A stretch of DNA of 64,000 nucleotides from Billgrantia lactosivorans (GCF_003254665.1 NZ_QHGY01000005.1:242804-306803); one strand, 5' to 3'. Positions 12,147-23,352 are shown, numbered from the stretch's first letter. The notes: a model not told the origin generated them from the sequence alone. Numbers and translations are program-made.

Positions 12147-12472
12147 GGGCGGATGACCTCGACTTCGCCGACGTCGGGTAGCCGCATCTCCAGGCGTTCG
12201 ACGGCCAGGCGCTCGATGCGCGCCGGGGACGACCAGGCGCTCTCCTCGAGCAGCAGCTGGCCCCACTCCGTCTGCAACTGGTCGCGTTCGCGCTCGAGCT
12301 GCTGCAGTTCCACGTACTGCATGCGCGTCTGGTGGCTGGCATTGATCACCGCCAGGGCGTTGACCAGACAAGCCAGCAGCAGCCCCATCACCAGCAGCAG
12401 GCGCCAGTTCGGCAGCCAGGCCGGACGCCGGGCAGCTCGCATCAGGTGGGTGGTCAACCGTCCTTGCGCCAT
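12143..12472 (-). CDS. ftsL: Cell division protein FtsL
   Basis: A small bitopic protein: a basic N-terminus, one membrane helix (WRLLLVMGLLLACLVNALA) and a periplasmic coiled coil rich in Glu, Gln, Arg and Leu. It forms the FtsQLB complex that licenses septal synthesis. The ATG at 12472 has GAGGTGA eight bases upstream; a GTG at 12484 overlapping the rsmH stop would add four residues but has no ribosome binding site. Identification rests on size, layout and position between rsmH and ftsI, because FtsL sequences are poorly conserved. Confidence 0.9.
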   Translation of the reverse strand: MAQGRLTTHLMRAARRPAWLPNWRLLLVMGLLLACLVNALAVINASHQTRMQYVELQQLERERDQLQTEWGQLLLEESAWSSPARIERLAVERLEMRLPDVGEVEVIRP

Positions 12473-12480
12473 GGCGTTGC

Positions 12481-13437
12481 TCACCTCAGCTTGCGCGCCG
12501 CGCGCATCACCGCGCTGCGCGCGCGCGGATTGGCTTCGATTTCTGCCGGCGTGGGTCGCTGCGCCTTGCCCAGCATCTCCAGGCGCTTGGCGAGCTGCTC
12601 CTCACGCACCGGCACGCCGCGTGGCAGATCGGTATCACCGCGCACATGCTCGCGGATGAAGCGCTTGACCCGGCGATCCTCCAGCGAGTGGAAGCTGATC
12701 ACCACCAGGTGGCCACCCGGCGCCAGTGCCTCGAGCGCCGCCGCCAGCGCCGCATCCAGCTGTTCCAGCTCGCCGTTGACGTGGATCCGCAGGGCCTGGA
12801 AGGCCCGCGTGGCGGGGTGCTTGCCCTTCTCCCAGGCGGGATGAGCCGCCTTGAGCACTTCGGCCAGGTCGCCGGTGCGCAGGAAGGGCCGCTCCGCGCG
12901 GCGGGTCACGACGGCGCGCGCCAGGCGCTTGGCGAAGCGCTCCTCGCCGTAGGCCTTGAACACCTGGGCGATGTCGGCCTCGCGGGCGCGGGCGAGCCAG
13001 TCGGCGGCGCTCTCGCCCCGGGTCGGGTCCATGCGCATATCGAGCGGGCCGTCGCGCAGGAAGCTGAACCCGCGCTCGGGGTCGTCCAGTTGCGGCGATG
13101 ACACGCCGATGTCCAGCAGCACGCCGGCCAGTCGTCCATGCAGGCCGTGGCGCCGGGCGATCTCGCCCAGGTTGGCGAACTCGCCCTGCTCGATGGAGAA
13201 GCGTGAGTCGTCGATCGATTGCGCCTCGGCGATGGCGTGCGGGTCGCGGTCGATGGCGAGCAGGCGTCCGGCGGGGCTCAGCCGCGCCAGGATGGCACGC
13301 GAATGGCCACCGCGACCGAAAGTGCCGTCCAGGTAGCTGCCGCCGGCCTCGTGCACGAGCGACTCCACGGCACCGTCCAGCAGCACGCTGGCATGACGAA
13401 AGCCAGGTCGGCTCGGTTCAGCTGCGGATGGCGGCAT
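12481..13437 (-). CDS. rsmH: 16S rRNA (cytosine(1402)-N(4))-methyltransferase RsmH
   Basis: SAM-dependent methyltransferase (formerly MraW) of 318 residues that modifies C1402 in the ribosomal decoding centre. Motifs include [10 protein letters not shown], the SAM loop [28 protein letters not shown], and the C-terminal [16 protein letters not shown]. The start at 13437 places a short tail before HASVLL; the frame is open to 13566 but that would run into RNase P RNA. It is the first gene of the dcw cluster here, because mraZ, usually just upstream, is absent. Confidence 0.96.
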   Translation of the reverse strand: MPPSAAEPSRPGFRHASVLLDGAVESLVHEAGGSYLDGTFGRGGHSRAILARLSPAGRLLAIDRDPHAIAEAQSIDDSRFSIEQGEFANLGEIARRHGLHGRLAGVLLDIGVSSPQLDDPERGFSFLRDGPLDMRMDPTRGESAADWLARAREADIAQVFKAYGEERFAKRLARAVVTRRAERPFLRTGDLAEVLKAAHPAWEKGKHPATRAFQALRIHVNGELEQLDAALAAALEALAPGGHLVVISFHSLEDRRVKRFIREHVRGDTDLPRGVPVREEQLAKRLEMLGKAQRPTPAEIEANPRARSAVMRAARKLR

Positions 13438-13470
13438 GCACGTTCCTGGTCTCTTGAACTGGCTCAAAGC

Positions 13471-13486
13471 ACCGGTCACGACCGGT
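13471..13486. repeat. Perfect palindrome between rnpB and rsmH
   Basis: ACCGGTC and GACCGGT flank a two-base centre about 34 bases upstream of the rsmH start and 20 bases downstream of the RNase P RNA 3' end. In the rnpB direction it is followed by GCTTTG, a poor U-tract, so it could be a weak terminator, a processing stop or an operator. No TGGG-type MraZ boxes are visible here. Confidence 0.5.
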
Positions 13487-13506
13487 AGCGGAGGGTTCGA
13501 TTCGGG

Positions 13507-13870
<364 letters not shown>

Positions 13871-13877
13871 GAGCGCA

Positions 13878-13906
13878 AGAATACCAGCGCGCCCGACCCC
13901 TCTCAA
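13878..13906 (-). promoter_or_regulatory. Probable sigma-70 promoter of rnpB
   Basis: On the minus strand TTGAGA (-35) and TATTCT (-10) are separated by exactly 17 bases. The -10 box ends eight bases before the first P1 base, which matches a start of transcription at about 13870. The -35 box overlaps the stop codon of rsmI (13903-13905). Confidence 0.65.
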
Positions 13907-14781
13907 TGTCTTTCCACGCCCTCTCCATGCGCCTCCTTGAGCGACTGGGCGCGAGCATACCAGGCTTTCTTCGTCCCACCCAGCAGGCGCGCCGCCACCG
14001 CCGAGGCCTGCTTCACTCCCACGCCCTCGGCGAGCAGCGCGGCGAGAACGGCATCGGCCTCCAGGCTGGCGGCGTCCGTGGGCTCGCGCTCCTCGGCACC
14101 GGCCGCCATGATAACGAACTCGCCGCGGGCCTGGTCGGGATCGGCCTCCATGCGCCCCAGCAGCGCCGCGGCGCTGCCGTCGAGAAAGGTCTCGAACGAC
14201 TTGGTCAGTTCCCTGGCCAGCACCAGGTGGCGTTCGCCGAGTACCGCCGCGATGTCCGCCAGGGTGTCGCGGATGCGGTGCGGCGATTCATAGAACACCA
14301 GCGTCTCCTGCCGGCCGGCGAGCTGCTCGAGCCGCTGCCGCCGCGCCCCCGTCCTGGCCGGCAGAAAGCCCTGGAACAGGAAGCGATCGGTCGGCAGGCC
14401 GGCCGCGCTGAGCGCGGCCACCAGCGCACAGGGCCCCGGCACCGGCACGATGCGGCGACCTCGCTCACGCAGCGCGCGTACCAGGACGAAACCCGGGTCA
14501 CTGATCAGCGGTGTGCCGGCGTCGCTGACCAGGGCGATGCTGTCGCCACGCGCCAGCCGCTCGTCGAGCCGCTCGACCCTGGCCGGCTCGTTGTGCTCGT
14601 GCAGGGAGAGCATGGGCACCTTGAGACCGAGGTGGCGCAGCAGTCGGGCGGTATGCCGGGTGTCCTCGGCGGCAATCAGCGCCACCTCGCCCAGCAGCCT
14701 GGCCGCCCTGGGGCTCAGGTCCTCCAGATTCCCAATCGGCGTGGCGACCACGTACAATGTGCCCAGATCCGTGTCAGACAT
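13903..14781 (-). CDS. rsmI: 16S rRNA (cytidine(1402)-2'-O)-methyltransferase RsmI
   Basis: A 292-residue tetrapyrrole-methylase-fold enzyme that adds the ribose methyl at C1402, the same nucleotide modified by RsmH. Seen motifs are LYVVATPIGNLEDLSPRA, AAEDTRHTARLL, SLHEHNE, ALVSDAGTPLISDPG and VPGPCALVAALSAAGLP. It is transcribed toward rnpB and is divergent from lpoA. Its 3' end overlaps the likely rnpB promoter. Confidence 0.96.
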   Translation of the reverse strand: MSDTDLGTLYVVATPIGNLEDLSPRAARLLGEVALIAAEDTRHTARLLRHLGLKVPMLSLHEHNEPARVERLDERLARGDSIALVSDAGTPLISDPGFVLVRALRERGRRIVPVPGPCALVAALSAAGLPTDRFLFQGFLPARTGARRQRLEQLAGRQETLVFYESPHRIRDTLADIAAVLGERHLVLARELTKSFETFLDGSAAALLGRMEADPDQARGEFVIMAAGAEEREPTDAASLEADAVLAALLAEGVGVKQASAVAARLLGGTKKAWYARAQSLKEAHGEGVERH

Positions 14782-14884
14782 GGCGGTTCCTCAGGGTGAC
14801 TGTCGGGCTTGGCCGAATATGGTTGATCGCCGGGCCTGGAGATAGGCCCTAAGCCTCTCTGTGCCTGCAGACAAGGAAGAATAC

Positions 14885-16622
14885 ATGCTGAAATTGCCCC
14901 GCGGCCTGCTGGCCATCGTACTCCTCGCCCTCCTGGTGGCCGGCTGCGCCCCTTCCGGCGTCGTCGAGCGCGTGCCCGACGACGACCCCGGCTATCTCCT
15001 CGAACAGGCCGAGCAGCAGGACCCCGAGCAGGCCGCGCTCAGCCGTCTCGAGGCGGCCGACATCCTAGCACGCCGCGGCCAGCGCACCCAGGCGCTGGAC
15101 GTGGCCAGCGAGATCGACGATGCCCGGCTGCCCGCCGATTACCGCTTGCACTGGGCCATGCTGCTGTCGGAGCTCGGCGAAGCCCTCGAGGAGCCCTGGG
15201 CCGTGGTCCAGGCCGGCCAGTTGCTCGACGAGATCGACATGCCGCGCGACGCCGACCTGATCCTGCGTGAGCGCATGGGTAAAGCCCTGCTGGCGATCGA
15301 CGAGTACCGCGCCGCGGCCGCGATGTTGATGCAGGTGCAGGCACGCAGCGACCGGGAAGCGCTCAACGACCCCATCTGGGCGGCACTCTCGCGCCTCGAG
15401 GGCAGCGGGCTGAGCAGCCTGGGCGAGGGCGCCGACGAGCTCACCCAAGGGTGGCTGGAACTCGCCGGCCTGGTGCGCGAGAGCGACGGCGACATCGATC
15501 GTCTGTTCTCCCGCCTGGAGTCCTGGCGCGAGCGCAACCCGCAGCACCCGGCGGCCCGCAGCGTGCCCGGCGAGCTTCTGGCACTACGCGAGTTGCGCGG
15601 CAAGGAAGTCCGCCACATCGCCATTTTCCTGCCTACCGACGGTCCGCTGTCCGGCGTTGCCGAGTCGATCGGCACCGGCATCCGCACCCACCATCTGCAC
15701 AGCGTCGAGCGCAACGGCGGCGTGCAGCTCTCGTTCCTCGACGCCAGCCAGGGCGACCTCGACGCCCTCTACGCCGAAGCCCGCAACCGCGGCGCCCAGG
15801 TGGTGATCGGCCCCCTCGACAAGGAGCAGGTCAGTGAGCTCGAAGCCCGCGACAGCGTCCCCCTGCCGACACTGGCGCTGAACTACGGCGCGGGCTCGGA
15901 GAATCGCGCCGAGGGGCTGTTCCAGTTCGGCCTCTCGGCCGAGGACGAGGCCCGCCAGGTCGCCAGGCGCGCCCGCGAGGACGGCCATCGCCGCAGCGCC
16001 CTGATGGTGCCTGACAACGAATGGGGCGCACGGGTCGGCCGCGCCTTCGAGGCGGAGTGGCGCGAACGCGACGGCACCATCACCAACGCCGTCGCCTACG
16101 ATCCGCGCGGCTCTGCCACCGAGAGCACCCGCCGGCTGCTCTCCGGTGGCCGGCCGGACATGCTGTTCCTGCTGGCCCTGCCCAGCTATGCCCGCCAGGT
16201 GCCGCCGACCCTCGACTACTTCGATGCCGCTGACCTGCCGATCTACGCCACCTCGCACCTCTACGAAGGGCGCCCGCAGCCGCTGCTCGATCACGACCTC
16301 GACGAAGTTCACTTCATCGACATTCCCTGGCAGATCCCGGACGCCGCGGTGGGCGGCGTGGAGGCACTGCCCTACCTGGCCAGCTTCGAGGAACTGCACG
16401 AGGATGCCGACCCTTCCACCTTCCGCCTGATGGCCATGGGCGTCGACGCCTACGAACTGGCGCGCCGCCTGCCGCAGTTCCAGCTGCTGCCGGAGAGCGA
16501 GATGTTCGGCGCTACCGGCCTGCTGGTGCCTGGCCGCGATGGACGCATCGAGCGGCGACTGCCCTGGGCGCGCTTCGAGCGCGGGGTACCGCAGCCCATC
16601 CTCTCCCTGGATATCCTCGACG

Positions 16623-16639
<17 letters not shown>
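14885..16639 (+). CDS. lpoA: Penicillin-binding protein activator LpoA
   Basis: Outer-membrane lipoprotein of 584 residues that activates the synthase PBP1a from outside. The signal peptide ends in the lipobox LVAGC with Cys21. An N-terminal helical (TPR-like) domain is followed by a periplasmic-binding-protein-like domain beginning near IAIFLPTDGPLSGVAESI. The start at 14885 follows AAGGAAG; an in-frame ATG at 14861 would place eight polar residues before the signal peptide and is less likely. It overlaps yraN by 17 bases and leads the set lpoA-yraN-diaA-dolP, also found in E. coli. Confidence 0.92.
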
Positions 16640-17623
<984 letters not shown>

Positions 17624-17628
17624 CCCCC

Positions 17629-18207
17629 ATGACCTCACCCAGACTGTTCGCTTCTCTCCTGGCCGCCCTGCTACTGGCCCTCGGCGGCTGTACCACGGTG
17701 ACCGGCGTCACCAACCCCGGCACCATCGACGAGAATTACGGCAGGCGCACGCTAGGCGCCCAGGTCGAAGACGAGAGCATCGAGACCAAGATCGCGCACA
17801 ACCTGCGTCGCAGCGATGCCCGCCTCGGCGATGCCCGCATCAACGTCGACAGCTACAACGGCATCGTGCTCCTTACCGGCCAGGTGCCCAGCGAGGAACT
17901 CAAGGAGAAGGCCAACGAGGTGGCGATGGACGTGCGCAACGTGCGCGACGTGCACAATGAACTCTCGGTCGCGGCCAACCTGCCGGCCAGCCAGCGCCTC
18001 TCGGACACCTGGACCAACACCCGCATCCGCACGGCCCTGGCCGCCGACGAGAGCATCGACACCGGCGGGCTGCGCTTCATCACCGAGAACGCCACCGTCT
18101 ACATCATGGGCATGGTGACGCGGGCCGAAGCCGATCGCATCGTCGACGCCGTGGCCGACCTCGGCGGCGTCCAACGCATCGTCAAGGTCTTCGACTACCT
18201 CGACTGA
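17629..18207 (+). CDS. dolP: Outer-membrane lipoprotein DolP (YraP), two BON domains
   Basis: A 192-residue lipoprotein: the signal peptide ends LALGGC with lipidated Cys21, followed by two BON domains (about residues 45-115 and 125-190) with the typical ETKIAHNL, NGIVLLTGQVPSEE and TRIRTALAADESI patterns. DolP supports outer-membrane integrity and BAM function in E. coli. It starts five bases after the preceding gene and ends 19 bases before a strong hairpin, so it is the last gene of the lpoA operon. Confidence 0.92.
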   Translation: MTSPRLFASLLAALLLALGGCTTVTGVTNPGTIDENYGRRTLGAQVEDESIETKIAHNLRRSDARLGDARINVDSYNGIVLLTGQVPSEELKEKANEVAMDVRNVRDVHNELSVAANLPASQRLSDTWTNTRIRTALAADESIDTGGLRFITENATVYIMGMVTRAEADRIVDAVADLGGVQRIVKVFDYLD

Positions 18208-18226
18208 GCGCACCGCCCCCGAGACA

Positions 18227-18264
18227 AACGCAGAACGGCAGGCCGAGGCCTGCCGTTCTGCGTT
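18227..18264. terminator. Bidirectional hairpin between convergent dolP and sspB
   Basis: AACGCAGAACGGCAGG is mirrored by its exact complement after a tiny GC-rich loop, giving a stem of about 17 base pairs. It sits midway between the two convergent stop codons. There is no real U-tract, so termination efficiency is uncertain, but the position and the perfect stem support the role. Confidence 0.72.
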
Positions 18265-18295
18265 GTGGCCGGCGACTCGCCAGCCCCGCCCGCGG

Positions 18296-18772
18296 CTACT
18301 TGATCACCCGCAGCGAAGGCCGTTTTTTGGACGCAGCGCCCTTGTCGCTGGCCGACGCCTGGTCGTGCTCGGGCCTCGCGCCACCGTCGTCACCGCTGTC
18401 CACGCTGGTCAGCTCGGGCTTGTCCGCGGTGGCATCCTCCTCCGGTTGCGGTGCCGGCATGGTCGGCTCATGCCCGAACACCATGCCCACGCCGTTCTCC
18501 TTGGCATAGATGGCCACCAGGGCCGGCATGGGCACGACGACCTGCATGGGCTGCCCACCAAAGCGGGCATTGAAGCTCACGGCGTCATTCTCGATGTGCA
18601 GGTCGCGCACCGCGGTGGGACCGACGTTCAGCACGATCTGGCCGTTCTGCACGAACTGCCGCGGGACGCTGACGCCTGGCTGTTCGGCATCGACCACGAT
18701 GTAGGGTGTCTGGTCATTGTCCAGAAGCCACTCGTAGAGGCCTCGGGCCAGATAGGGGCGGCTCGACAACAT
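18296..18772 (-). CDS. sspB: ClpXP protease specificity-enhancing factor SspB
   Basis: A 158-residue adaptor that binds ssrA-tagged proteins and delivers them to ClpXP. The N-terminal domain (RPYLARGLYEWLLDNDQTPYI, later SFNARFGG) is typical; residues 105-150 are an acidic, low-complexity linker; and the C-terminus ends in RPSLRVIK, the conserved tail that docks on the ClpX zinc-binding domain. It lies 53 bases after sspA and is probably cotranscribed with it. Confidence 0.95.
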   Translation of the reverse strand: MLSSRPYLARGLYEWLLDNDQTPYIVVDAEQPGVSVPRQFVQNGQIVLNVGPTAVRDLHIENDAVSFNARFGGQPMQVVVPMPALVAIYAKENGVGMVFGHEPTMPAPQPEEDATADKPELTSVDSGDDGGARPEHDQASASDKGAASKKRPSLRVIK

Positions 18773-18825
18773 GGCGTTCTGCCCTCCAGTCTGTCTGTCG
18801 GCATCGGGAAGGCCCGATGCCGGGT

Positions 18826-19452
18826 TCAGGTGCGCATTTCGCGCTCGTTCTCGCTCAGCGACGACACGAAGGAGTCACGCTCGAACAGGCGCTCCATGTA
18901 GGCGACAAGCGGCTTGACCTGCTTCTCCGGGAGCTCGATGCCCAGCACCGGGAGCCGCCAGAGTATCGGCGCGATGCAGCAGTCGACCAGGGAAAATTCC
19001 TCGCTCATGAAGAACGGCACGTCCTCGAAGATCGGCGAGATGCCGATCAGGCTCTCGCGCAGCTCCTTGCGCGCCTTTTCCACCTCCTTCTTGCCGCCGC
19101 TCTCGATCTGCTCGACCAACGGACACCACTCACGCTCGATGCGATGCATCCACAGACGGCTCTGCGCGCGGGCGACCGGATACACCGGCAGCAGCGGCGG
19201 ATGCGGAAAGCGCTCGTCCAGATACTCCATCATCACCTTGGATTCGTAGAGCGCCAGGTCACGATCGACCAGGGTCGGCACGCTGTTGTAGGGGTTCAGG
19301 TCGGCAAGCTCTTCGGGACGCTGGTCGCCGTTGACCTCGACGATATCGACCGCCACGCCCTTCTCGGCGAGCACGATGCGTACGCGATGACTGAAGTGAT
19401 CATCGCTTCCCGAGTAGAAGATCATCGACGACCGCTTGGCCACTACACCCAT
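18826..19452 (-). CDS. sspA: Stringent starvation protein A
   Basis: A glutathione-S-transferase-fold protein (208 residues) that binds RNA polymerase and alters promoter use under starvation and acid stress. The GST thioredoxin-like half ([42 protein letters not shown]) is followed by the helical half with [16 protein letters not shown]. SspA proteins lack GST activity. A GAGGA site lies eight bases before the ATG. The pair sspA-sspB downstream of the bc1 genes and rpsI/rplM is conserved in this group. Confidence 0.94.
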   Translation of the reverse strand: MGVVAKRSSMIFYSGSDDHFSHRVRIVLAEKGVAVDIVEVNGDQRPEELADLNPYNSVPTLVDRDLALYESKVMMEYLDERFPHPPLLPVYPVARAQSRLWMHRIEREWCPLVEQIESGGKKEVEKARKELRESLIGISPIFEDVPFFMSEEFSLVDCCIAPILWRLPVLGIELPEKQVKPLVAYMERLFERDSFVSSLSENEREMRT

Positions 19453-19540
19453 GTAACAATCCTCACATCAATTCGAACCAGCATGATAGCACGCACCCCA
19501 AATGACGGGGTGGCCCGTGCTCTCGAACTTGGAACCATAC

Positions 19541-19578
19541 GCAGGAGGCGCATGGCACGATGGCCATGCGCCTCCTGC
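19541..19578 (-). terminator. Hairpin downstream of the cytochrome bc1 operon
   Basis: GCAGGAGGCGCATGG and its exact complement are separated by eight bases, a 15-base-pair stem 25 bases after the petC stop codon. The bases after the stem on the minus strand (GTATGGTTCC) are only weakly U-rich, so it may be a terminator or a 3'-end stabiliser. Confidence 0.68.
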
Positions 19579-19603
19579 GGCACGACGTACCGATTCGGGC
19601 GAA

Positions 19604-20371
19604 TCAGTGGATGTCGCGCCAGTACTCGCGCTTCAGCAGATACGCCAACACGCCGAAAATGAAGATGAAGATCAGCACCTTCGGCCCCAGCGTCTGGGCG
19701 TGCAGCTTGCTCGGCTCGCCCACGTAGGCCAGGAAGTTCGTCAGGTCGTAGACGGCCTCTTCGAACTCATCCGGCTCCATGGCACCGGGCTGCGTCACCT
19801 GCAGCACCTCGCAGGACTGGTACTTGCCGGTCAGCGGATCGAGCTCGGCGCCATCCACCGGACGATCCGTCTCGGCACAGACCTTCTCCTGCACGCCCTG
19901 CAGCGGCTCCAGCACGTTGGGCATGGCCACCAGGTCGAACACTTCGTTGTTGACCCCGTTGGGGCGCTCAGGATCGCGATAGAAGGTCAGCAGGTACGAG
20001 TAGATCCAGTCGGTGCCACGCAGACGCGCCTCGAGGGTGAGGTCGGGGGGCGGCGCCCCGAACCAGCTCTCGCCATCCTCGGTACTCATGGCATTGTGCA
20101 TCTGGTCGTTGAAGGCCAGGCTCGACGAGAAGATCAGGTTATCCTCGATGAGCTCCTGGGGAACGTCGAGGTCCTCGGCGGCACGGGCGAAACGCTGATG
20201 CTCGAGGGAGTGACACCCCATGCAGTAGTTGACGAAGAGCTGCATCCCCCGCTGCAGGGACGGCTTGTCCTGCAGGTCCGGGGTCATCGAGTAGGGCACG
20301 CTCTCGCCTCCGGCCGCCAGCGCGGTGAAGGGCACCAGCACGAAGAGCAGTGCGAACAGTTGCTTTTTCAT
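19604..20371 (-). CDS. petC: Cytochrome c1 of the bc1 complex
   Basis: A 255-residue membrane-anchored c-type cytochrome that passes electrons from the Rieske protein to soluble cytochrome c in the periplasm. It has a cleavable signal peptide (to about residue 20), the haem-binding C50-M-G-C53-H54 motif, and one C-terminal membrane helix (VLIFIFIFGVLAYLL) followed by a basic tail. Its ATG shares one base with the petB stop (TAATG). Confidence 0.96.
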   Translation of the reverse strand: MKKQLFALLFVLVPFTALAAGGESVPYSMTPDLQDKPSLQRGMQLFVNYCMGCHSLEHQRFARAAEDLDVPQELIEDNLIFSSSLAFNDQMHNAMSTEDGESWFGAPPPDLTLEARLRGTDWIYSYLLTFYRDPERPNGVNNEVFDLVAMPNVLEPLQGVQEKVCAETDRPVDGAELDPLTGKYQSCEVLQVTQPGAMEPDEFEEAVYDLTNFLAYVGEPSKLHAQTLGPKVLIFIFIFGVLAYLLKREYWRDIH

Positions 20372-21630
20372 TAGCCAGTCACCCTCTCCGGAATGGGTTT
20401 GGTCTTCTCCATCCTGGTGTAGAAAGGCATCAGCAGGAAGAAGGCGAAGTAGATCGCGGTGCAGATCTGTGCCACCACGGTACGGCCGTCGGTTGCCGGA
20501 AGCACGCCCAGTACGCCGAGGATCACGAAGCTGATGGCGAACAGCGCCAGCATCACCTTGGAGATCCAACCCTTGTAGCGCATCGAGTTCACCGGGCTGC
20601 GATCGAGCCAGGGCAGCACGAAGAGCACGGCGATGGCTGCCCCCATGAAGACCACGCCGAGGAACTTGGCGTCCAGCCCGAAGAGCGAGAAGTTGATCGC
20701 CCGCAGGATGGCGTAGAAGGGGGTGAAGTACCATACCGGTGCGATGTGGTCAGGCGTCTTGAGCGGGTTGGCCGGCTCGAAGTTCGGCTTCTCGATGAAG
20801 TAGCCACCGCCCTCGGGGAAGTAGAACACCACCACGCAGAACACGAACAGGAATACCGCCACGCCGAAGACGTCTTTCACGGTGTAGTAGGGGTGGAACG
20901 GGATGCCGTCCAACGGCTTGCCGGTCTCGTCCTTCTTGGCCTTGATGTCGATGCCGTCGGGATTGTTGGAGCCGACCTCGTGCAGGGCGATCAGGTGCAG
21001 CACCACCAGCGCCAGGATCACGATGGGCAGCGCCACCACATGCAGGGCGAAGAAGCGATTGAGGGTGATGCCGGAGATCAGGTAGTCACCGCGCACCCAC
21101 TGGGCCAGGTCCGGGCCGATGCCGGGAATCGCCGAGAACAGGGAGATGATCACCTGGGCGCCCCAGTAGGACATCTGGCCCCAGGGCAGCAGGTAGCCCA
21201 TGAAGGCCTCGGCCATCAGCGCCAGGTAGATCGCCATGCCGAAGATCCACACCAGCTCGCGGGGCGCCTTGTAGGAGCCGTACAGCAGACCGCGGAACAT
21301 GTGCAGGTAGACCACGACGAAGAAGGCCGATGCGCCGGTGGAGTGCATGTAGCGGATCAGCCAGCCCCACTCGACGTCGCGCATGATGTACTCGACGGAG
21401 GCGAAGGCACCCTCCGCAGAGGGGTTGAAGCTCATGGTCAGCCAGACGCCGGTAAGGATCTGGTTGACCAGCACCAGCAGGGCGAGAGAGCCGAAGAAGT
21501 ACCAGACGTTGAAGTTCTTGGGCGCGTAGTACTTGGAGAGATGGTCCTGCCACATCTGGGTGGCGGGGAAGCGGTCGTCCACCCAGCGCATGAACCCGCT
21601 CTCTGCCTTGGCACGGTTCGGATTACCCAT
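20371..21630 (-). CDS. petB: Cytochrome b of the bc1 complex
   Basis: The quinone-oxidising, eight-helix membrane subunit (419 residues). The b-haem helices carry the paired histidines (HSTGASAFFVVVYLHMFRG and later FALHVVALPIVILALVVLHLIALH). The WGAQVIISLFSAIPGIG segment and the PEGGGYF loop are also visible. The PEWY-type Qo-site motif appears as PVWYFTPFYAILRA. It shares one base with both petA and petC, so all three genes are tightly coupled. Confidence 0.96.
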   Translation of the reverse strand: MGNPNRAKAESGFMRWVDDRFPATQMWQDHLSKYYAPKNFNVWYFFGSLALLVLVNQILTGVWLTMSFNPSAEGAFASVEYIMRDVEWGWLIRYMHSTGASAFFVVVYLHMFRGLLYGSYKAPRELVWIFGMAIYLALMAEAFMGYLLPWGQMSYWGAQVIISLFSAIPGIGPDLAQWVRGDYLISGITLNRFFALHVVALPIVILALVVLHLIALHEVGSNNPDGIDIKAKKDETGKPLDGIPFHPYYTVKDVFGVAVFLFVFCVVVFYFPEGGGYFIEKPNFEPANPLKTPDHIAPVWYFTPFYAILRAINFSLFGLDAKFLGVVFMGAAIAVLFVLPWLDRSPVNSMRYKGWISKVMLALFAISFVILGVLGVLPATDGRTVVAQICTAIYFAFFLLMPFYTRMEKTKPIPERVTG

Positions 21631-22229
21631 CAGGCGGCCTCCTCATCTTCGCCGACGACGATCACGTCGTCACCATCAAAGCGGTACGGCGGCACCTCGA
21701 GGTTGGTCGGGGCCGGCACGTTGCGGAACACGCGGCCCGCCAGGTCGAAACGCGAGCCGTGGCAGGGACAGAAGAAACCACCCGGCCAGTCGTCGGTGCC
21801 TACTCCCTCGGCGTCCGGCTCGGGGCGGAACAGCGGCGAGCAACCCAGGTGGGTGCAGATGCCGATCAGCACCCCGTACTCGGGCTTGATCGAGCGCAGC
21901 GGACCGGTGACGTAGCTGGGCTGCTGCGGTTCGTCGGATTCGGGGTCGGCCAGACGGGAGGTATCGAAACTCTCGGTACGCTCGATCATCTCGGAAGTGC
22001 GCCGGATGACCCAGACCGGCCTGCCACGCCACTCGACGGTCATGCGCTGCCCCGGCTCGAGCTTCGAGACATCCGCAGTCACTGGCGCCCCTGCCGCCCT
22101 TGCCCTGGCACTCGGCTGCCAGGAAGCCACAAAGGGAACTGCCACCCCCACGGCCCCCACCGCCCCAACGACGGTAGTTGCCCCAAGAAGGAGACGGCGC
22201 CGCCCTTTGTTCACGCCGTTGTCTGCCAT
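21630..22229 (-). CDS. petA: Rieske iron-sulfur subunit of the bc1 complex
   Basis: A 199-residue [2Fe-2S] protein. The N-terminus (KGRRRLLLGATTVVG) looks like an uncleaved Tat-type anchor. The cluster ligands are in CTHLGC and CPCHGS, separated by a loop with several acidic residues. It moves an electron from quinol to cytochrome c1. It is the first gene of petABC; a good promoter lies about 80 bases upstream. Confidence 0.96.
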   Translation of the reverse strand: MADNGVNKGRRRLLLGATTVVGAVGAVGVAVPFVASWQPSARARAAGAPVTADVSKLEPGQRMTVEWRGRPVWVIRRTSEMIERTESFDTSRLADPESDEPQQPSYVTGPLRSIKPEYGVLIGICTHLGCSPLFRPEPDAEGVGTDDWPGGFFCPCHGSRFDLAGRVFRNVPAPTNLEVPPYRFDGDDVIVVGEDEEAA

Positions 22230-22306
22230 TTTCTGGTTTCTCCCATCAGCTTACCCGTTGATCCCGCACGGATGAGTTCCGCGACCACGGATACCAAATC
22301 CGCCAT

Positions 22307-22335
22307 ATCTTAAGGAATCGCACCGCTTCGTACAA
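22307..22335 (-). promoter_or_regulatory. Probable sigma-70 promoter of petABC
   Basis: On the minus strand TTGTAC and TAAGAT are separated by 17 bases. The -10 box ends 77 bases before the petA start, which leaves a leader of about 70 bases. The surrounding intergenic stretch is unusually AT-rich for this window. Confidence 0.5.
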
Positions 22336-22391
22336 GGCGAAACAGTCCTGACCAAGGTGGAAATCATCGCGCAATTGTCTGAAATCAAAAT

Positions 22392-22422
22392 AAAAAAACC
22401 CGGGCAAACGCCCGGGTTTTTT
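22392..22422. terminator. Rho-independent terminator after rpsI
   Basis: CCCGGGC and GCCCGGG flank an AAAC loop (CGTTT class on the other strand), with an A-run before and a T-run after, so it works on both strands. On the minus strand it ends the rplM-rpsI transcript 18 bases after the rpsI stop. Confidence 0.93.
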
Positions 22423-22439
22423 GTTCCGACTGGCGGCGA

Positions 22440-22829
22440 TCAACGCTTGGAGAACTGGGGACGGCGACGCGCCTTGCGCAGGCCGACCTTCTTGCGCTCC
22501 ACCTGGCGCGCATCGCGAGTGACGTAGCCAGCGGCGCGCAGCGCCGGACGAAAATCCTCGTTGTACTCCATCAGGGCACGGGTGATGCCGTGACGAATGG
22601 CGCCCGCCTGAGCGGAACCGCCGCCGCCCTTGACGGTGACGAAGACGTCGAACTGGCCGGTCGTCTCGGTCAGCTCGAGCGGCTGACGGACCACCATGCG
22701 ACCGGTAACGCGACCGAAATACTGGTCCAGCTCACGGCTGTTGACGATGATCTTGCCGGTGCCCGGCTTGAGGAAAACACGGGCTGTCGATGTCTTGCGG
22801 CGCCCGGTACCGTAATACTGCTGTGCCAT
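22440..22829 (-). CDS. rpsI: 30S ribosomal protein S9
   Basis: A 129-residue ribosomal protein. The N-terminal [19 protein letters not shown], the central [19 protein letters not shown] and the basic C-terminal tail [14 protein letters not shown], which reaches into the P site, are all standard. It follows rplM by 13 bases in the universal rplM-rpsI pair. Confidence 0.98.
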   Translation of the reverse strand: MAQQYYGTGRRKTSTARVFLKPGTGKIIVNSRELDQYFGRVTGRMVVRQPLELTETTGQFDVFVTVKGGGGSAQAGAIRHGITRALMEYNEDFRPALRAAGYVTRDARQVERKKVGLRKARRRPQFSKR

Positions 22830-22842
22830 GATGATGATCCCC

Positions 22843-23271
22843 TCAGATGTTCAGTTCTTGCGGCTGCTGGGCGGCGTGCGGATGTTCGGCGCCGGCATAG
22901 ACCTTGAGCTTGGAGTACATGGCGCGCCCCAGCGGCCCCTTCGGCAGCATGCCCTTGACGGCAGACTCGATCACGCGCTCGGGTGCATGCGCGATCATCT
23001 TCTCGAAATTCATGGAGCGAAGACCGCCCGGGTAGCCGGTGTGCCGATAGTAGGTCTTGGCCTTGGCCTTGTTGCCGGTGACCCGCACCTTCTCGGCATT
23101 GATCACGACGATATAGTCGCCGGTGTCGACGTGAGGGGTGAACTCGGGCTTGTGCTTGCCACGCAGGCGACGTGCGATCTCGGTGGCCAGACGGCCGAGC
23201 GTCTTGTCCGCCGCGTCGACGACGTACCAGTCGCGCTGCACGCTCTGCGGCTTGGCAGTGAACGTTTTCAT
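22843..23271 (-). CDS. rplM: 50S ribosomal protein L13
   Basis: A 142-residue protein of the large subunit. The N-terminal [19 protein letters not shown], the central [12 protein letters not shown] and the C-terminal [14 protein letters not shown] are diagnostic. In E. coli L13 represses its own operon by binding the mRNA leader; a hairpin in the leader here (23353-23382) is a candidate for a similar site. Confidence 0.98.
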   Translation of the reverse strand: MKTFTAKPQSVQRDWYVVDAADKTLGRLATEIARRLRGKHKPEFTPHVDTGDYIVVINAEKVRVTGNKAKAKTYYRHTGYPGGLRSMNFEKMIAHAPERVIESAVKGMLPKGPLGRAMYSKLKVYAGAEHPHAAQQPQELNI

Positions 23272-23352
23272 GGAGAAATCACCACAGGATGTATCAAGTG
23301 CATTGGACCCCGCGCGCCCGTGGCGCAGTCGGAATCATCCCTATTTTTCTTG